A DNA stretch of 64,000 nt from CAWUKT01 sp963923035 (GCA_963923035.1 CAWUKT010000028.1:10123-74122); one strand, 5' to 3'. Shown: positions 27,620 to 37,432, numbered from the stretch's first letter. The notes: generated by a model from the letters alone, not told the origin. Translations and numbers: made by a program.

Positions 27620-29089
27620 CTAAACAATTTTTGAAGTAAGCTCCCGTTGTTTGGATTTGTCCAATTCAACCAGGTCTGACATGGATTTGGCAAGGAGCTT
27701 TGATTTCACCCAGATTCGGAAGTCGAAAGTATCAATTTGAACTTTGGCTTCCGAATCGGTGAAATTAAGCTGTTGGATATCTTCCAACGATTGGGACAGC
27801 AAAACTTGGGTTTCCTGACTGGAAACCGCATTTCCAAGGTCTCCCAGCAATTTTGTGAAGCGCTTGGGGTAGGCCAGTTTGTTTTCAATGCTCCACCGAC
27901 GACTCCGCTGGAGGGCATATTCAAACCGATCCATATCCTTCTGCTCCCAGATCACTACGAGCTCCAGTGCCCGGACGAGCCAGGCATATTGCTTCCACAA
28001 AGAAAAGTTCAATTGCTCGACTTTCCTCAATTGACGGAGGCATTGGGAGAATTGACCATGGACGAAAAAGACCTTGGCCGCAATGAGCCGCCGGTTGACA
28101 TGGATCGCAGGTCGGATCAGGTCCTTCCATTTGTCCAGTCGCTCCAGGCCCATCTCCAACAAGGGGAGGTTGTAGGTATGCTCCGCCAATTCCATGGACG
28201 TCAACAGGAAATGGGTGTCGAACAGTCGGCGGTCACGGGGTGACTCCGGCTTGACCAAGCCCATCTTGAGGATTTGCTTGTGGGCCTGCTCGTATTCGTC
28301 AATGCCCAAAAGGGACAGGACGAGCACGGCATGTTCCCCCATCAATTCGCGGGGATTCGCCCGCAGGCTTCCATTTTGAACGCCCTGGATGATATTTTGG
28401 TGGAGTTGAATGGACAATTCAATGTCTTCCCTGAGGGCCGCGCACGCGGCCAGCGTCTTCTGGCGCAGGAACGCCACCCGCTTGGTTTGCGGTTGGGTGT
28501 CGCGGATTTGATCCTCGACGCTCCTTGAGGTGAACTGACGGTCCCGGGCGCCCTGGCGGAATGCCAGGCGGAGCCGACGCAGCTGCTGTTGCAGCTGGTG
28601 CGAGGTCGCGATTTCTTCGACGAGAACCGACTCGCTCAGGTCAACTTTGGGAAGGGTAAATTGGTAGGCCGGATCGTATTCCAGATCCCGCGCGATTTGG
28701 TACAAGCGGTGAAGCGCCTCCAAGTTTTCCTCCTTTTCAGCGCTCAGGATGCTTTTTTCCAACAATTTCGTCGCATAATCCCGCATTTCCAGATCACAGG
28801 CAATTTCGATATGCGTCCGTTGGTTATTGTACTCAAAGTGGGCAATGCTGGCGACAAGAATGTCCATGATTTTGCGTTTCGCGGTCGAAAACGCTTTGGC
28901 ACTCTTGAATTTTTCCCCTCGAATTTCCTCCCCATCGTATTCATTTGCAGCATTTAAACGGTCAAACAACACCTTCCAGGCCCCTTTTCGCTGGTACAGA
29001 TTGCCGTACAGCTTGAGGTTCCGCTTCCTCGCCGGAGTAAGCGTTTGAATAAGCCTGTATAGTTCTATGCCCTTCAACTTTGGGAACAA
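27620..29089 (-). CDS. Unrecognised alpha-helical protein, TPR-like
   Basis: The 489-residue protein has no signal peptide or membrane segment and is rich in Leu, Gln, Arg and Glu throughout, with many amphipathic helices (for example LEALHRLYQIARDLE and LRRLRLAFRQGARDRQ). This suggests a TPR/HAT-like solenoid. I know no function. No ATG lies near the 5' end. The reading frame offers TTG at 29089 or 29077, so the start is uncertain. It converges on the small exported gene. Confidence 0.7.
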   Translation of the reverse strand: MFPKLKGIELYRLIQTLTPARKRNLKLYGNLYQRKGAWKVLFDRLNAANEYDGEEIRGEKFKSAKAFSTAKRKIMDILVASIAHFEYNNQRTHIEIACDLEMRDYATKLLEKSILSAEKEENLEALHRLYQIARDLEYDPAYQFTLPKVDLSESVLVEEIATSHQLQQQLRRLRLAFRQGARDRQFTSRSVEDQIRDTQPQTKRVAFLRQKTLAACAALREDIELSIQLHQNIIQGVQNGSLRANPRELMGEHAVLVLSLLGIDEYEQAHKQILKMGLVKPESPRDRRLFDTHFLLTSMELAEHTYNLPLLEMGLERLDKWKDLIRPAIHVNRRLIAAKVFFVHGQFSQCLRQLRKVEQLNFSLWKQYAWLVRALELVVIWEQKDMDRFEYALQRSRRWSIENKLAYPKRFTKLLGDLGNAVSSQETQVLLSQSLEDIQQLNFTDSEAKVQIDTFDFRIWVKSKLLAKSMSDLVELDKSKQRELTSKIV

Positions 29090-29558
29090 ATAATGTTGAT
29101 TCGACTTGGATTATGTCCAATTACCAAGGTTAAAATACAATTAACTTTGGTAAGTTTCAATTCATTTCACATTTCACTCCCCAAATTAAAAGTATATCAT
29201 TGATCAAAGGGAAAAGGGAATCGTAATATCTAACGATCCTTTCTATCGCCTCGTCCATTTCTGTTACACTGAGTTTCAAATTTTTTCCCGACGAGTCGAA
29301 CGCAAAGTCCAGTGCGAATTCAACAAAGTAATCGAAGCATTTACTCAACAACCCCGATTCCCCCCCCTTTTTTTTCTATTAGCCTATCCGTCGTTTCAAC
29401 TATATCGATTGAGCACCATAACATCAAAACTGAACCGGTAATCGGGTGGAGAATGACAGCCTCCGCCCTTTTTTTATGCCACTACACCGAATATTTAAAT
29501 AGAAAGCCCCGATCGTCTCCAGGAGAATGATCGGGGTTATTTATGGGATTGGGGGGAA
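29090..29558. other. A+T-rich intergenic stretch without a convincing gene
   Basis: No well-supported gene is seen. A 64-codon minus-strand frame (29157-29351) lacks an ATG near its 5' end and matches nothing I know. A C-run followed by a T-run sits at 29359-29377. The parC terminator occupies the right end. Confidence 0.5.
29499..29536 (-). terminator. Intrinsic terminator of parC
   Basis: CCCCGATC (29507-29514) and GATCGGGG (29529-29536) form a perfect 8-bp stem, with an inner TCTC/GAGA pairing. Read on the minus strand it is followed by CTTTCTATTT, 22 nt past the parC stop. Confidence 0.75.
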
Positions 29559-32186
29559 TTAGAACAATGTCCCCTGCTCGCCCTTTGGGTTGTCTTCTTC
29601 CTCGCGGGTATCGACCACTTCAAAGGGAATGTCGTTGGGATCTTTCGGAACAAATTCACCTTCCTCTGCCGCTACTTCAGGCTCAACTTCGGGAACAGGT
29701 TCGCGGAAAGAGGTCATCTCAACTTTGCGAATGCGCTCGTCGGTCAATTTATTTCCGATTGCCCGCCAGCCCTTCACATCGATGAATTCCTCCAGGACGA
29801 TGGACTCATCCTCCAACGTCTTGCGACTGAATTTGATCAGGGCAACCGGCCCGGGCTTGGCCGTCACAAACAGCAACTTCGAGCCGGGGCTCTCATTGAT
29901 GTAGGTGTACTTCTTGTCCGCCGTGCTCGTCTCGATCTGGAAGCGCTTCACGTAGACCCGGCCGGAATCGCCGTCCTGGTGAATCGCACTCACCACCGTA
30001 TCCTCCGCCAGCCGCGTGATCTCAACGATCTTGCCCTTCCCTTCGTAGCGGTTCGTCAATTCGTAGGTCGTCAGCTCGTAGCTGCCGTCGCTGTACAGCA
30101 CCAGCACGCGGTCATCCGCCATGAAGGAACCCAGCAATTGGCCGATGCCGTCGGTGTTCAGGCGCTTCACATTGTCGTCGAACCAGATGTCGATGCCGCC
30201 CAGCGTCGAGATGCCTTTGCTCTTGAACTCGACCTTGTTGACGGGATGTTTGGTCAGTAGGTTGCCGCCTGCGGCCCGGCCCTTGATGTCCAACTCGGCG
30301 AAGTCGTAGTCGAAGACCTTGCGCCGGAGATTGTTGCCCGGCTTCATCTTGACCGTCACCGTTTCGGCTTCTCCGTGGGGGTTGGCGGTGAAATAAAGGA
30401 CGCGACCGGCGACCTTGCCCTTGGTGAGGAAGTATTGGCGGTCTCGAGTAATAGACTTCACGTGAAAGCGCTTCACGTAGGTCCGTTTGTCCTTGCCATC
30501 CGTGTAGACCATGTTGTACGTCATGCGCTCGTCGCCGCGCTTCCATACGTCCAGGTGGATGATGTTCTTGCCAATGAATTCTTTGTCGGAAACCCGTACG
30601 ACCTTCATGCTGCCGTCCTTGCGGAAGGCAATCACGTCGTCGATGTCGGAGCAATCGCAGACGAATTCAGCCTTTTTCAGGCCGGTTCCGATAAATCCAC
30701 CGACCCGATCGACGTACAACTTGGCATTGTTGACCGCGACCTGGGTCGCGTTGATTGTCTCGAAGGTGCGGATTTCCGTGCGGCGCTCCCGGCCCTGGCC
30801 GTATTTCTTGATCAGCCGCTCGTAATAGGCGATCGTATAGTCAATCAGGTGGGCGAGGTCGTGCAAGACCTGCTTCAGTTCTTCTTCGAGGCTTCGGATA
30901 TGCTCGTCGGCCTTGAAGGAGTCAAATTTCGAAATCCGCTTGATCTTGATCTCGGTCAGGCGGATGATATCGTCGCGGGTGACTTCCCGGTACAGGAGCG
31001 GTTTGAACGGCTCCAATCCCCGGTCAATGGCTTCGATCACCCCTTCCCAGGTCTCCTCTTCCTCGATGTCCCGGTAAATCCGGTTCTCGATGAAGATTTT
31101 CTCCAGGGACGACATGTGCAATTTGTCTTCCAGTTCCCCCTTCCGAATCTCCAATTCCCGCCGCAGCAGTTCCTTGGTTTGGTCCGTGCAAATCTTCAGT
31201 ACCGTCCGCACATCGGTGAAGACAGGCTTTTCTTCGATGATGATGCAGCAGTTCGGGGAAATGGACACCTCGCAATTGGTGAAGGCGTAGAGCGCGTCAA
31301 TGGCGATGGCGGGGCTGATGTTGGAGGGCAAATGGACAATGATCTCGACGTTTCGCGCCGTATTGTCGTCGATCTTTTTGATCTTGATTTTGCCCTTGTC
31401 GTTGGCCTTGAGGATGGAATCGATGAGCGAGGTCGTGGTCTGCCCGTAGGGCAATTCCGTGATCTTCACCGTTTTCTTGTCCACCTCTTCGATTTTCGCC
31501 CGGACACGGATCTTGCCGCCCCGTTCGCCATAGTTGTAGTTCTCCACGTCCACCATGCCACCCGCCGGAAAATCCGGGAACAGCTTGAAGGAGCGCCCTT
31601 TCAGGTACGCAATCGACGCATCACACAACTCGTTGAAGTTGTGCGGCATGATTTTGGTCGACAGGCCGACCGCGATTCCTTCAACGCCCTGGGCGAGGAC
31701 CAGGGGAAATTTCATCGGAAGGGTGACCGGCTCGTTTTTCCGCCCGTCGTAGGACAGTTGCCAGTTCGTCGTTTTGGGGTTGAAGGCCACTTCCAGCGCA
31801 AACTTGGACAGGCGCGCTTCAATGTAACGGGGGGCGGCCGCACCGTCTCCCGTCAAGGTATTGCCCCAGTTGCCCTGGGTGTCGATGAGGAGGTCCTTTT
31901 GGCCCAGGTTCACGATGGCGTCGCCGATGGCGGCGTCCCCGTGCGGGTGGAACTGCATCGTCGATCCAATGATATTGGCCACCTTGTTGTAGCGGCCATC
32001 GTCCAGTTCCTTCATTGCGTGGAGAATCCGCCGCTGGACGGGCTTGAGCCCGTCTTCGATATACGGGACCGCCCGGTCGAGGATTACATACGACGCATAA
32101 TCAAGGAACCAGTTCTCGTACATGCCAGATACGGGAACCGTACCCTCCATGGCGTTGTCGTTTTGATTTGCTTCACTCTCTGCCAT
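29559..32186 (-). CDS. parC: DNA topoisomerase IV subunit A
   Basis: The 875-residue type IIA topoisomerase A subunit has the winged-helix HPHGDAAIGDAIVNL and the catalytic tyrosine Y121 in AAAPRYIEARL. A C-terminal beta-pinwheel is present, but there is no clear GyrA box (QRRGGRG). Length and the acidic tail ending GEQGTLF fit Bacteroidota ParC. Topoisomerase IV unlinks daughter chromosomes. It lies 34 nt downstream of parE on the same strand, so the two subunits are made together. Confidence 0.92.
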   Translation of the reverse strand: MAESEANQNDNAMEGTVPVSGMYENWFLDYASYVILDRAVPYIEDGLKPVQRRILHAMKELDDGRYNKVANIIGSTMQFHPHGDAAIGDAIVNLGQKDLLIDTQGNWGNTLTGDGAAAPRYIEARLSKFALEVAFNPKTTNWQLSYDGRKNEPVTLPMKFPLVLAQGVEGIAVGLSTKIMPHNFNELCDASIAYLKGRSFKLFPDFPAGGMVDVENYNYGERGGKIRVRAKIEEVDKKTVKITELPYGQTTTSLIDSILKANDKGKIKIKKIDDNTARNVEIIVHLPSNISPAIAIDALYAFTNCEVSISPNCCIIIEEKPVFTDVRTVLKICTDQTKELLRRELEIRKGELEDKLHMSSLEKIFIENRIYRDIEEEETWEGVIEAIDRGLEPFKPLLYREVTRDDIIRLTEIKIKRISKFDSFKADEHIRSLEEELKQVLHDLAHLIDYTIAYYERLIKKYGQGRERRTEIRTFETINATQVAVNNAKLYVDRVGGFIGTGLKKAEFVCDCSDIDDVIAFRKDGSMKVVRVSDKEFIGKNIIHLDVWKRGDERMTYNMVYTDGKDKRTYVKRFHVKSITRDRQYFLTKGKVAGRVLYFTANPHGEAETVTVKMKPGNNLRRKVFDYDFAELDIKGRAAGGNLLTKHPVNKVEFKSKGISTLGGIDIWFDDNVKRLNTDGIGQLLGSFMADDRVLVLYSDGSYELTTYELTNRYEGKGKIVEITRLAEDTVVSAIHQDGDSGRVYVKRFQIETSTADKKYTYINESPGSKLLFVTAKPGPVALIKFSRKTLEDESIVLEEFIDVKGWRAIGNKLTDERIRKVEMTSFREPVPEVEPEVAAEEGEFVPKDPNDIPFEVVDTREEEDNPKGEQGTLF

Positions 32187-32220
32187 TCGCTGCCAGTAGT
32201 TTCAATGGTTCGGGGGAATA

Positions 32221-34086
32221 TCAGGCGACCTCTTCGACGACGTCCCGTTCCACCCGCAGGTTGGAAATGATGTGTTTCTGCCGGGTCGGGGTGTTTTTTC
32301 CCATGTAGTACCCCAGCAATTCTCCAATGGTGCTGTCTTTCTTGATGATCACCGGCTCCAGACGCATTTCATCGCCAATGAACGCCTCAAATTCGTCCGG
32401 ACTGATCTCACCAAGGCCCTTAAAGCGGGTGATTTCCGGGTTTTTGCCCAGCTTTCTCATTGCCCGTCGTTTTTCCCCTTCGTCATAGCAATAGATTGTC
32501 TCCTTTTTGTTCCGCACCCGAAACAAAGGCGTTTGGAGGATATAAACGTGCCCCTGGCGGACGAGTTCGGGGAAGAATTGGAGGAAAAAGGTCAGGAGCA
32601 ACAGGCGAATGTGCATCCCGTCCACGTCGGCATCCGTCGCGATGATGATCTTGTGGTACCGCAGCCCGTCAATCCCGTCCTCGATGTTCAGGGCGTGTTG
32701 GAGCAGGTTGAATTCTTCGTTTTCGTAGACAATCTTCTTGGTCAGACCGAAGGAGTTGAGGGGTTTTCCCTTGAGGGAAAAAACGGCCTGGGTGGAAGGA
32801 TTCCGCGCTTTGGTAATGGAACCGGAGGCGGAGTCACCCTCCGTGATGAAGATCATCGTCTCGCCGGCCTTGTCCTTGTTCGTATTGTAATGGATCCGGC
32901 AATCGCGGAGTTTCTTGTTGTGGAGGTTGGCTTTGCGGGCGCGCTCATTGGCGAGCTTCCGTATGCCGGCGATGTCCTTGCGCTCGCGTTCGCTCTGCTT
33001 GATCCGCTTCAGTAAGGCTTCAGCGACATCCTTGTGCTTGTGCAGGTAGTTGTCCAGCTTCCGCTTGACCACCTCGTTGATCCAGGTCCGGATGACGCGG
33101 CCCTTGCCGCCCGGCTCGGTATGCGTCGAGCCCAGCTTGGTCTTCGTCTGCGATTCGAAGACCGGCTCCTGCACACGGATCGCCAGCGCCCCGATGATCG
33201 ACGCGCGGATGTCTGTGGCGTCGAATTTCTTGTCGAAGAATTCGCGGACCGTCTTGACGATGGCTTCCCGCAGCGCCTGCTGGTGGGTACCGCCCTGGGT
33301 CGTGTTCTGACCGTTGACGAAGGTATAGTACTGTTCACCGTAGGTGCTGCCGTGGGTCAGGGCCACCTCGATCTCGTCTTCCATGAAATGGATGACCGGA
33401 TAGCGGCGCTCGGTTTCTTCCGTATGGTACTCGATGAGGTCCTTCAGGCCATTTTGAGAGAAGTATTTCTTCCCGTTGAAGACGATGGTCAGGCCACGGT
33501 TCAGGAACACATAGTTCCGGATGAGGTTCTCGACGAAGTCGGGGTTGAACTTGTAGTTCTTGAAGATGGTCTCGTCGGGAGTGAAGACCGTCAGGGTCCC
33601 GTGGCGCATGGTATTTTCGACGATCGGCTGATCGTTCGTGATTTGTCCGCGCTCAAATTCGGCGAGTTTGGTTTTGCCTTCCCGGTAGGCCTGGACGAGG
33701 AAATTGGACGACAAGGCGTTCACGGCCTTGGTACCGACCCCGTTGAGACCAATGGATTTTTGGAAGGATTTCGAGTCGAATTTACCGCCCGTATTGATCT
33801 GGGAGACACAGTCGATGACCTTGCCGAGCGGAATGCCCCGCCCGTAATCGCGCACCCGGACCTTGTGTTGGGTGACCGAAACCTCGATGGTCTTGCCCAC
33901 GCCCATCATGAATTCGTCGATGGAGTTGTCGAGGATTTCTTTGAGCAAAATATAGATGCCGTCGTCGGGAGAGGATCCGTCTCCCAATTTACCGATGTAC
34001 ATCCCCGGTCGGAGGCGGATATGCTCCAGCGGGTCCAGGGACTGGATGGAACTCTCGTCGTATTTAAACGTTTGGTTTTCTGCCAT
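32221..34086 (-). CDS. parE: DNA topoisomerase IV subunit B
   Basis: The 621-residue protein has the GHKL ATPase site (LKEILDNSIDEF, RDYGRGIPL, LNGVGTKAVNAL) and a TOPRIM domain with EGDSASG at about residues 416-422 and DADVDGMHI. The tail ends shortly after the TOPRIM/winged-helix part, as in ParE and GyrB without insertion. It is upstream of parC in one operon. It is divergent from the double AAA+ gene, with 267 nt between. Confidence 0.92.
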   Translation of the reverse strand: MAENQTFKYDESSIQSLDPLEHIRLRPGMYIGKLGDGSSPDDGIYILLKEILDNSIDEFMMGVGKTIEVSVTQHKVRVRDYGRGIPLGKVIDCVSQINTGGKFDSKSFQKSIGLNGVGTKAVNALSSNFLVQAYREGKTKLAEFERGQITNDQPIVENTMRHGTLTVFTPDETIFKNYKFNPDFVENLIRNYVFLNRGLTIVFNGKKYFSQNGLKDLIEYHTEETERRYPVIHFMEDEIEVALTHGSTYGEQYYTFVNGQNTTQGGTHQQALREAIVKTVREFFDKKFDATDIRASIIGALAIRVQEPVFESQTKTKLGSTHTEPGGKGRVIRTWINEVVKRKLDNYLHKHKDVAEALLKRIKQSERERKDIAGIRKLANERARKANLHNKKLRDCRIHYNTNKDKAGETMIFITEGDSASGSITKARNPSTQAVFSLKGKPLNSFGLTKKIVYENEEFNLLQHALNIEDGIDGLRYHKIIIATDADVDGMHIRLLLLTFFLQFFPELVRQGHVYILQTPLFRVRNKKETIYCYDEGEKRRAMRKLGKNPEITRFKGLGEISPDEFEAFIGDEMRLEPVIIKKDSTIGELLGYYMGKNTPTRQKHIISNLRVERDVVEEVA

Positions 34087-34314
34087 ATTCAGGTTCTTTG
34101 TCCTTCAAATCGTAACACTGCATTCCGTACGAGGAGCTCGCCTGGCAATGGGGAAACTCCTCCAATTTTCAAAAATAGCGCATTTGGACGGCATCTTAAA
34201 GGAGGATATGCACAGCCAAATGTTGAATAAAATAGACAAGGCCCTGATTTTCCTGACTTTTCCCTTCCCCTGATTCGATGCGTTTTTCACCCCCTCCCCT
34301 CCCCTTTTTTTCAT

Positions 34315-34322
34315 TAAATTTG
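34315..34322 (+). promoter_or_regulatory. Probable -7 box of the double AAA+ gene
   Basis: TAAATTTG is a perfect TAnnTTTG, 31 nt before the ATG. There is no TTG at the -33 position, so this promoter may need an activator. Confidence 0.4.
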
Positions 34323-34353
34323 ACCCTGTATTTGAAATTGAAAGACGGAATTT

Positions 34354-36993
34354 ATGAGCCTGGAAAAAGGACCCGATTTTGTCGCTTACAAATTCAAAGA
34401 TTTGTTGGTGTACGGATCGACGGAATGGTTGGCAGACGGGAAAAAGAAGTACCGACAGGTGTTTGAATCCAAAGAAACCACCTATCTCTACGCCGAATTC
34501 TCATTCTTCAACAAACTCTTCGACGAGGAGGATTGGAAGGTGGAAATTCAGTTGCGGTGCTTCAGATTGGATGAAAAGATGGGGAGTCGGGCGGATCAGG
34601 TGTGCCAAATCAAATTGGAGAAGGAAATCAAGGCCACGGAAAACATCTTTTTCCTGCGGGAGGGATGGGGAAATTCGAAGCCTGGATCGTTTTGGAAGCG
34701 GGGAAAATACCTCTGGGAAGCCCTGATGGATGGCGAAGTGGTCGCCACCCGCAAATTTTATGTGGAAGATCGCGGACCCGTTTCTCCGGTTTCCAATCCC
34801 TATTTTTCCCTCAAATCGCTCAAACTCTTCGAAGGCCCGGCCACGCTGCCCACCAAGCGCAGCCGCCGCTACTATACCCGCTTCGATAAGAAGGACACCC
34901 GCTACGTTTGGGGCCAGCTCACCCTCCTCAACCGCGTCCGCGACGTAGATTGGTACGCCGAGGTCGTTTTCAATTTCTACAACGACGCCCGCCAACTCAA
35001 GGGCCGCTCCGTCGAGCTCATTCAAGTCTTTGCCTCGCAAGAAGAAGTCGAAATTTGCTCGGGTTGGGGCTCTGAACACCGCGGCACCTGGTTCAACGAC
35101 AACTATTCCGTGGAGATCGTCTTCATGGAACAACTGGTGGCCATTGTGCCCTTTGAAGTGGGCGAAGGCTTCCAGGAAGGCGAAAATCCCGCCGTCCTGC
35201 CCAGCGCCGGAACCCCTGTCGACGCTTCCATCAAAGAAGAATTGAGCCTGGAAGAATTGATGGGCGAACTCGATGCGCTCATCGGACTTGGCACCATCAA
35301 GACCAAGGTCCGCGACTATACCGAATACCTCAATTTCCTCAAGCTCCGCGAGGAAAAGGGCTTTGAAGAAGCCCAACGCATCAGCCTCCACGCCGTTTTC
35401 ACCGGCAATCCTGGCACGGGCAAAACGACAGTGGCCAAAATGCTCGGCAAGATTTACCACAAGATGGGCCTGCTCGACAAGGGCCATGTCCACGAAGTCG
35501 ACCGCTCCGACCTCGTTGGTGAATTCATTGGCCAGACCGCTCCCAAAGTCAAGGAAGCGATCAAAAAGGCAGCCGGTGGGGTCCTGTTCATCGATGAAGC
35601 CTACGCCCTCGCCCGGAGCAAGGAGGACCACAAGGACTACGGCCGCGAGGTCATCGAAATCCTGATCAAGGAAATGTCCGATGGCACCAACAACATCGCG
35701 GTACTGGTGGCGGGCTATCCCGATGAGATGGAGACCTTCCTCGAATCGAATCCCGGTCTCCGCTCCCGCTTCAACATGAACTACGAGTTCCCCGATTATA
35801 CGCCCCAGGAGCTGTCCGAGATCGCATTGTTTGCGATGGACAAGCGGGGCGTGACCATGACCGAGGACAGCAAAACCTTTCTGTTCGAGCGCTTGGTGGA
35901 AGCCTACCGGAACCGGGAGCGCAGCTTCGGCAACGCCCGCTACGTCAACGGCATCATCGACGAGTCCAAAATGAACATGGGCCTGCGGGTGATTCGGGAA
36001 AAGGACGCTTCGGAATTGACGGAGGAGGAATTGTCGCTGATCAAGCTGGAGGACTTGGAAAAGGTCTTCGGGAAGCGGGACAAAAAGACGTTGGAACTTC
36101 CGGTCGACCAGGAATTGTTGATGGAGGCGATGGGGGAATTGAACTCGATGGTTGGCTTGGATGAGGTCAAACAGGAAATCTCCGAACTGGTGAAGCTCGT
36201 GCGGTTCTACCGCGAGATCGGAAAAGATGTCATGAATAACTTTTCCCTCCACACCGTCTTCACCGGCAATCCCGGCACGGGCAAAACCACGGTCGCCCGC
36301 ATCCTGGCCAAGATTTTCAAGGCCCTCGGCATCCTGGAACGCGGCCATATCCTCGAGGTGGACCGCGCCTCCCTTGTCGGCGGCTACGTGGGCCAGACGG
36401 CCATCAAAACCGCCCAGCAGGTCGATGCCGCTTTGGGCGGAGTCCTCTTCATCGACGAGGCCTATTCCCTGACCCAGGGCGGTCAGGGCAAAGATTTTGG
36501 CCGGGAGGCCATCGAAACCATCCTCAAACGGATGGAGGACAACCGCGGCAGCTTCATCGTGATCGTCGCGGGGTACCCCGAAAACATGGACCAGTTCCTG
36601 GCCTCCAATCCCGGACTCAAGTCCCGCTTCGACAAGCACCTCAAGTTCGCCGATTACGAGCCGGAGGCCTTGTTGCAGATCGCCTTTGCGATGCTCAAGA
36701 CGGAAGGGCTCTCCGCCGATCCCTCGGCGGCCGCCCACCTCAAGAGCTATTTCAGCCACTGCTACCAGAACAAAGACAAGTACTTTGGGAATGCGCGGGC
36801 GGTGCGAAAAGTCGTCGAAGAAGCGGTCAAAAACCAGCACCTGCGCCTCGCGTCGATGGATTCCGAAGACCGGACCCCCGAGATGCTCGAGACCCTGACT
36901 CTGGCGGACGTCGAAGAGTTCAACGCGGACCGCGAGGACCTCATGTCCAGCAATCCGAACCGCATTGGCTTCCGGACCGGAAGCCGCGATTGA
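34354..36993 (+). CDS. Protein with two CbxX/CfqX-type AAA+ ATPase modules
   Basis: The 879-residue protein has four visible parts. Two related beta-rich modules (about 40-140 and 180-270) share the pattern YAEFSFFN/WGQLTLLN ... EGWGNS/SGWGSE ... W. They are followed by two CbxX-type AAA+ domains, with Walker A GNPGTGKT at 351-358 and 638-645 and Walker B LFIDEAY at 411-417 and 698-704. Each AAA+ domain has an Arg-finger-type SRF (471-473 and 757-759). CbxX relatives include Rubisco activase CbbX, SpoVK and the EccA ATPases of type VII secretion. I infer a hexameric remodelling ATPase whose N-terminal pair binds the client; the client is unknown. The stop originally seems to have abutted that of the convergent gene. 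Confidence 0.85.
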   Translation: MSLEKGPDFVAYKFKDLLVYGSTEWLADGKKKYRQVFESKETTYLYAEFSFFNKLFDEEDWKVEIQLRCFRLDEKMGSRADQVCQIKLEKEIKATENIFFLREGWGNSKPGSFWKRGKYLWEALMDGEVVATRKFYVEDRGPVSPVSNPYFSLKSLKLFEGPATLPTKRSRRYYTRFDKKDTRYVWGQLTLLNRVRDVDWYAEVVFNFYNDARQLKGRSVELIQVFASQEEVEICSGWGSEHRGTWFNDNYSVEIVFMEQLVAIVPFEVGEGFQEGENPAVLPSAGTPVDASIKEELSLEELMGELDALIGLGTIKTKVRDYTEYLNFLKLREEKGFEEAQRISLHAVFTGNPGTGKTTVAKMLGKIYHKMGLLDKGHVHEVDRSDLVGEFIGQTAPKVKEAIKKAAGGVLFIDEAYALARSKEDHKDYGREVIEILIKEMSDGTNNIAVLVAGYPDEMETFLESNPGLRSRFNMNYEFPDYTPQELSEIALFAMDKRGVTMTEDSKTFLFERLVEAYRNRERSFGNARYVNGIIDESKMNMGLRVIREKDASELTEEELSLIKLEDLEKVFGKRDKKTLELPVDQELLMEAMGELNSMVGLDEVKQEISELVKLVRFYREIGKDVMNNFSLHTVFTGNPGTGKTTVARILAKIFKALGILERGHILEVDRASLVGGYVGQTAIKTAQQVDAALGGVLFIDEAYSLTQGGQGKDFGREAIETILKRMEDNRGSFIVIVAGYPENMDQFLASNPGLKSRFDKHLKFADYEPEALLQIAFAMLKTEGLSADPSAAAHLKSYFSHCYQNKDKYFGNARAVRKVVEEAVKNQHLRLASMDSEDRTPEMLETLTLADVEEFNADREDLMSSNPNRIGFRTGSRD

Positions 36994-37034
36994 TCAAAAC
37001 ACAATCTTCCCAAATTGCCGCGTCTTGCGACGCC
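36993..37034. repeat. Left copy of 42-bp direct repeat (3' end of the gene at 37897)
   Basis: These 42 bases match 37896-37937 at 41 positions. Read on the minus strand they encode the last 12 codons and stop of the 529-residue gene at 37897, ending KTRQFGKIVF. The one difference is a silent CAA/CAG glutamine change. It begins at the last base of the AAA+ stop codon. Confidence 0.92.
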
Positions 37035-37082
37035 AGTGCAGCTACATTCAGTCCTGGGTTTGCACCTCAGGAGTGGGAAAAA

Positions 37083-37100
37083 TCCTTTATATTTAAAGGA
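37083..37100 (+). promoter_or_regulatory. Palindrome over the -7 box of the PIN module
   Basis: TCCTTTA (37083-37089) and TAAAGGA (37094-37100) form a 7-bp-arm dyad with a TATT spacer. TATATTTA (37088-37095), one base off TAnnTTTG, lies inside it. Such overlap is typical of autoregulated toxin-antitoxin operons. The start codon is 48 nt away. Confidence 0.5.
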
Positions 37101-37147
37101 GAATCAATTTTTGAATCCATGTAGATTCACCCCAATCGCGATTAAAA

Positions 37148-37432
37148 ATGAAACTCAAAGACTTACTTGATACGGCCCGGGACCATTTGAGTGAACTCAC
37201 CGAAGTTCCCGAACCAGATTTTAGACTGGAGCAGGCGGTATTTCAAGAGGAAGAAGACCTGTGGGATGTTGTGGTTTCCTTTTTAGTTATTCGTCACGCC
37301 CTTCAACAGAATAAGGTTGCCGCCAATGGAGGAGGGAGCTTTTTTCTTCCGGAATACGAAAGGGTCTACAAGCGCCTCAAAATCGACTCCAACCAACAGG
37401 TCCAGGGCTTTTACCTGTTCAATGCGCGGTGA
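37148..37432 (+). CDS. Putative antitoxin-like partner of PIN protein
   Basis: The 94-residue acidic protein (MKLKDLLDTARDHLSEL...) is predicted to be mainly helical, with no recognised DNA-binding fold. It lies directly before a PIN-domain gene and its stop overlaps that gene's GTG start (GTGA), so the two are translationally coupled. By position, size and charge it is the expected antitoxin, but I cannot assign a family. The dyad over its promoter suggests that it or the complex represses transcription. Confidence 0.6.
   Translation: MKLKDLLDTARDHLSELTEVPEPDFRLEQAVFQEEEDLWDVVVSFLVIRHALQQNKVAANGGGSFFLPEYERVYKRLKIDSNQQVQGFYLFNAR

Noticed and set aside
29157..29351. 64-codon minus-strand ORF
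   Set aside because: There is no ATG near its start, no neighbour support and no motif; left as intergenic.
34208..34273. 21-codon ORF with an AAAGGAGG site before its ATG
   Set aside because: It looks like a good ribosome site, but Bacteroidota rarely use one, the peptide resembles nothing known, and it lies in the divergent promoter region.
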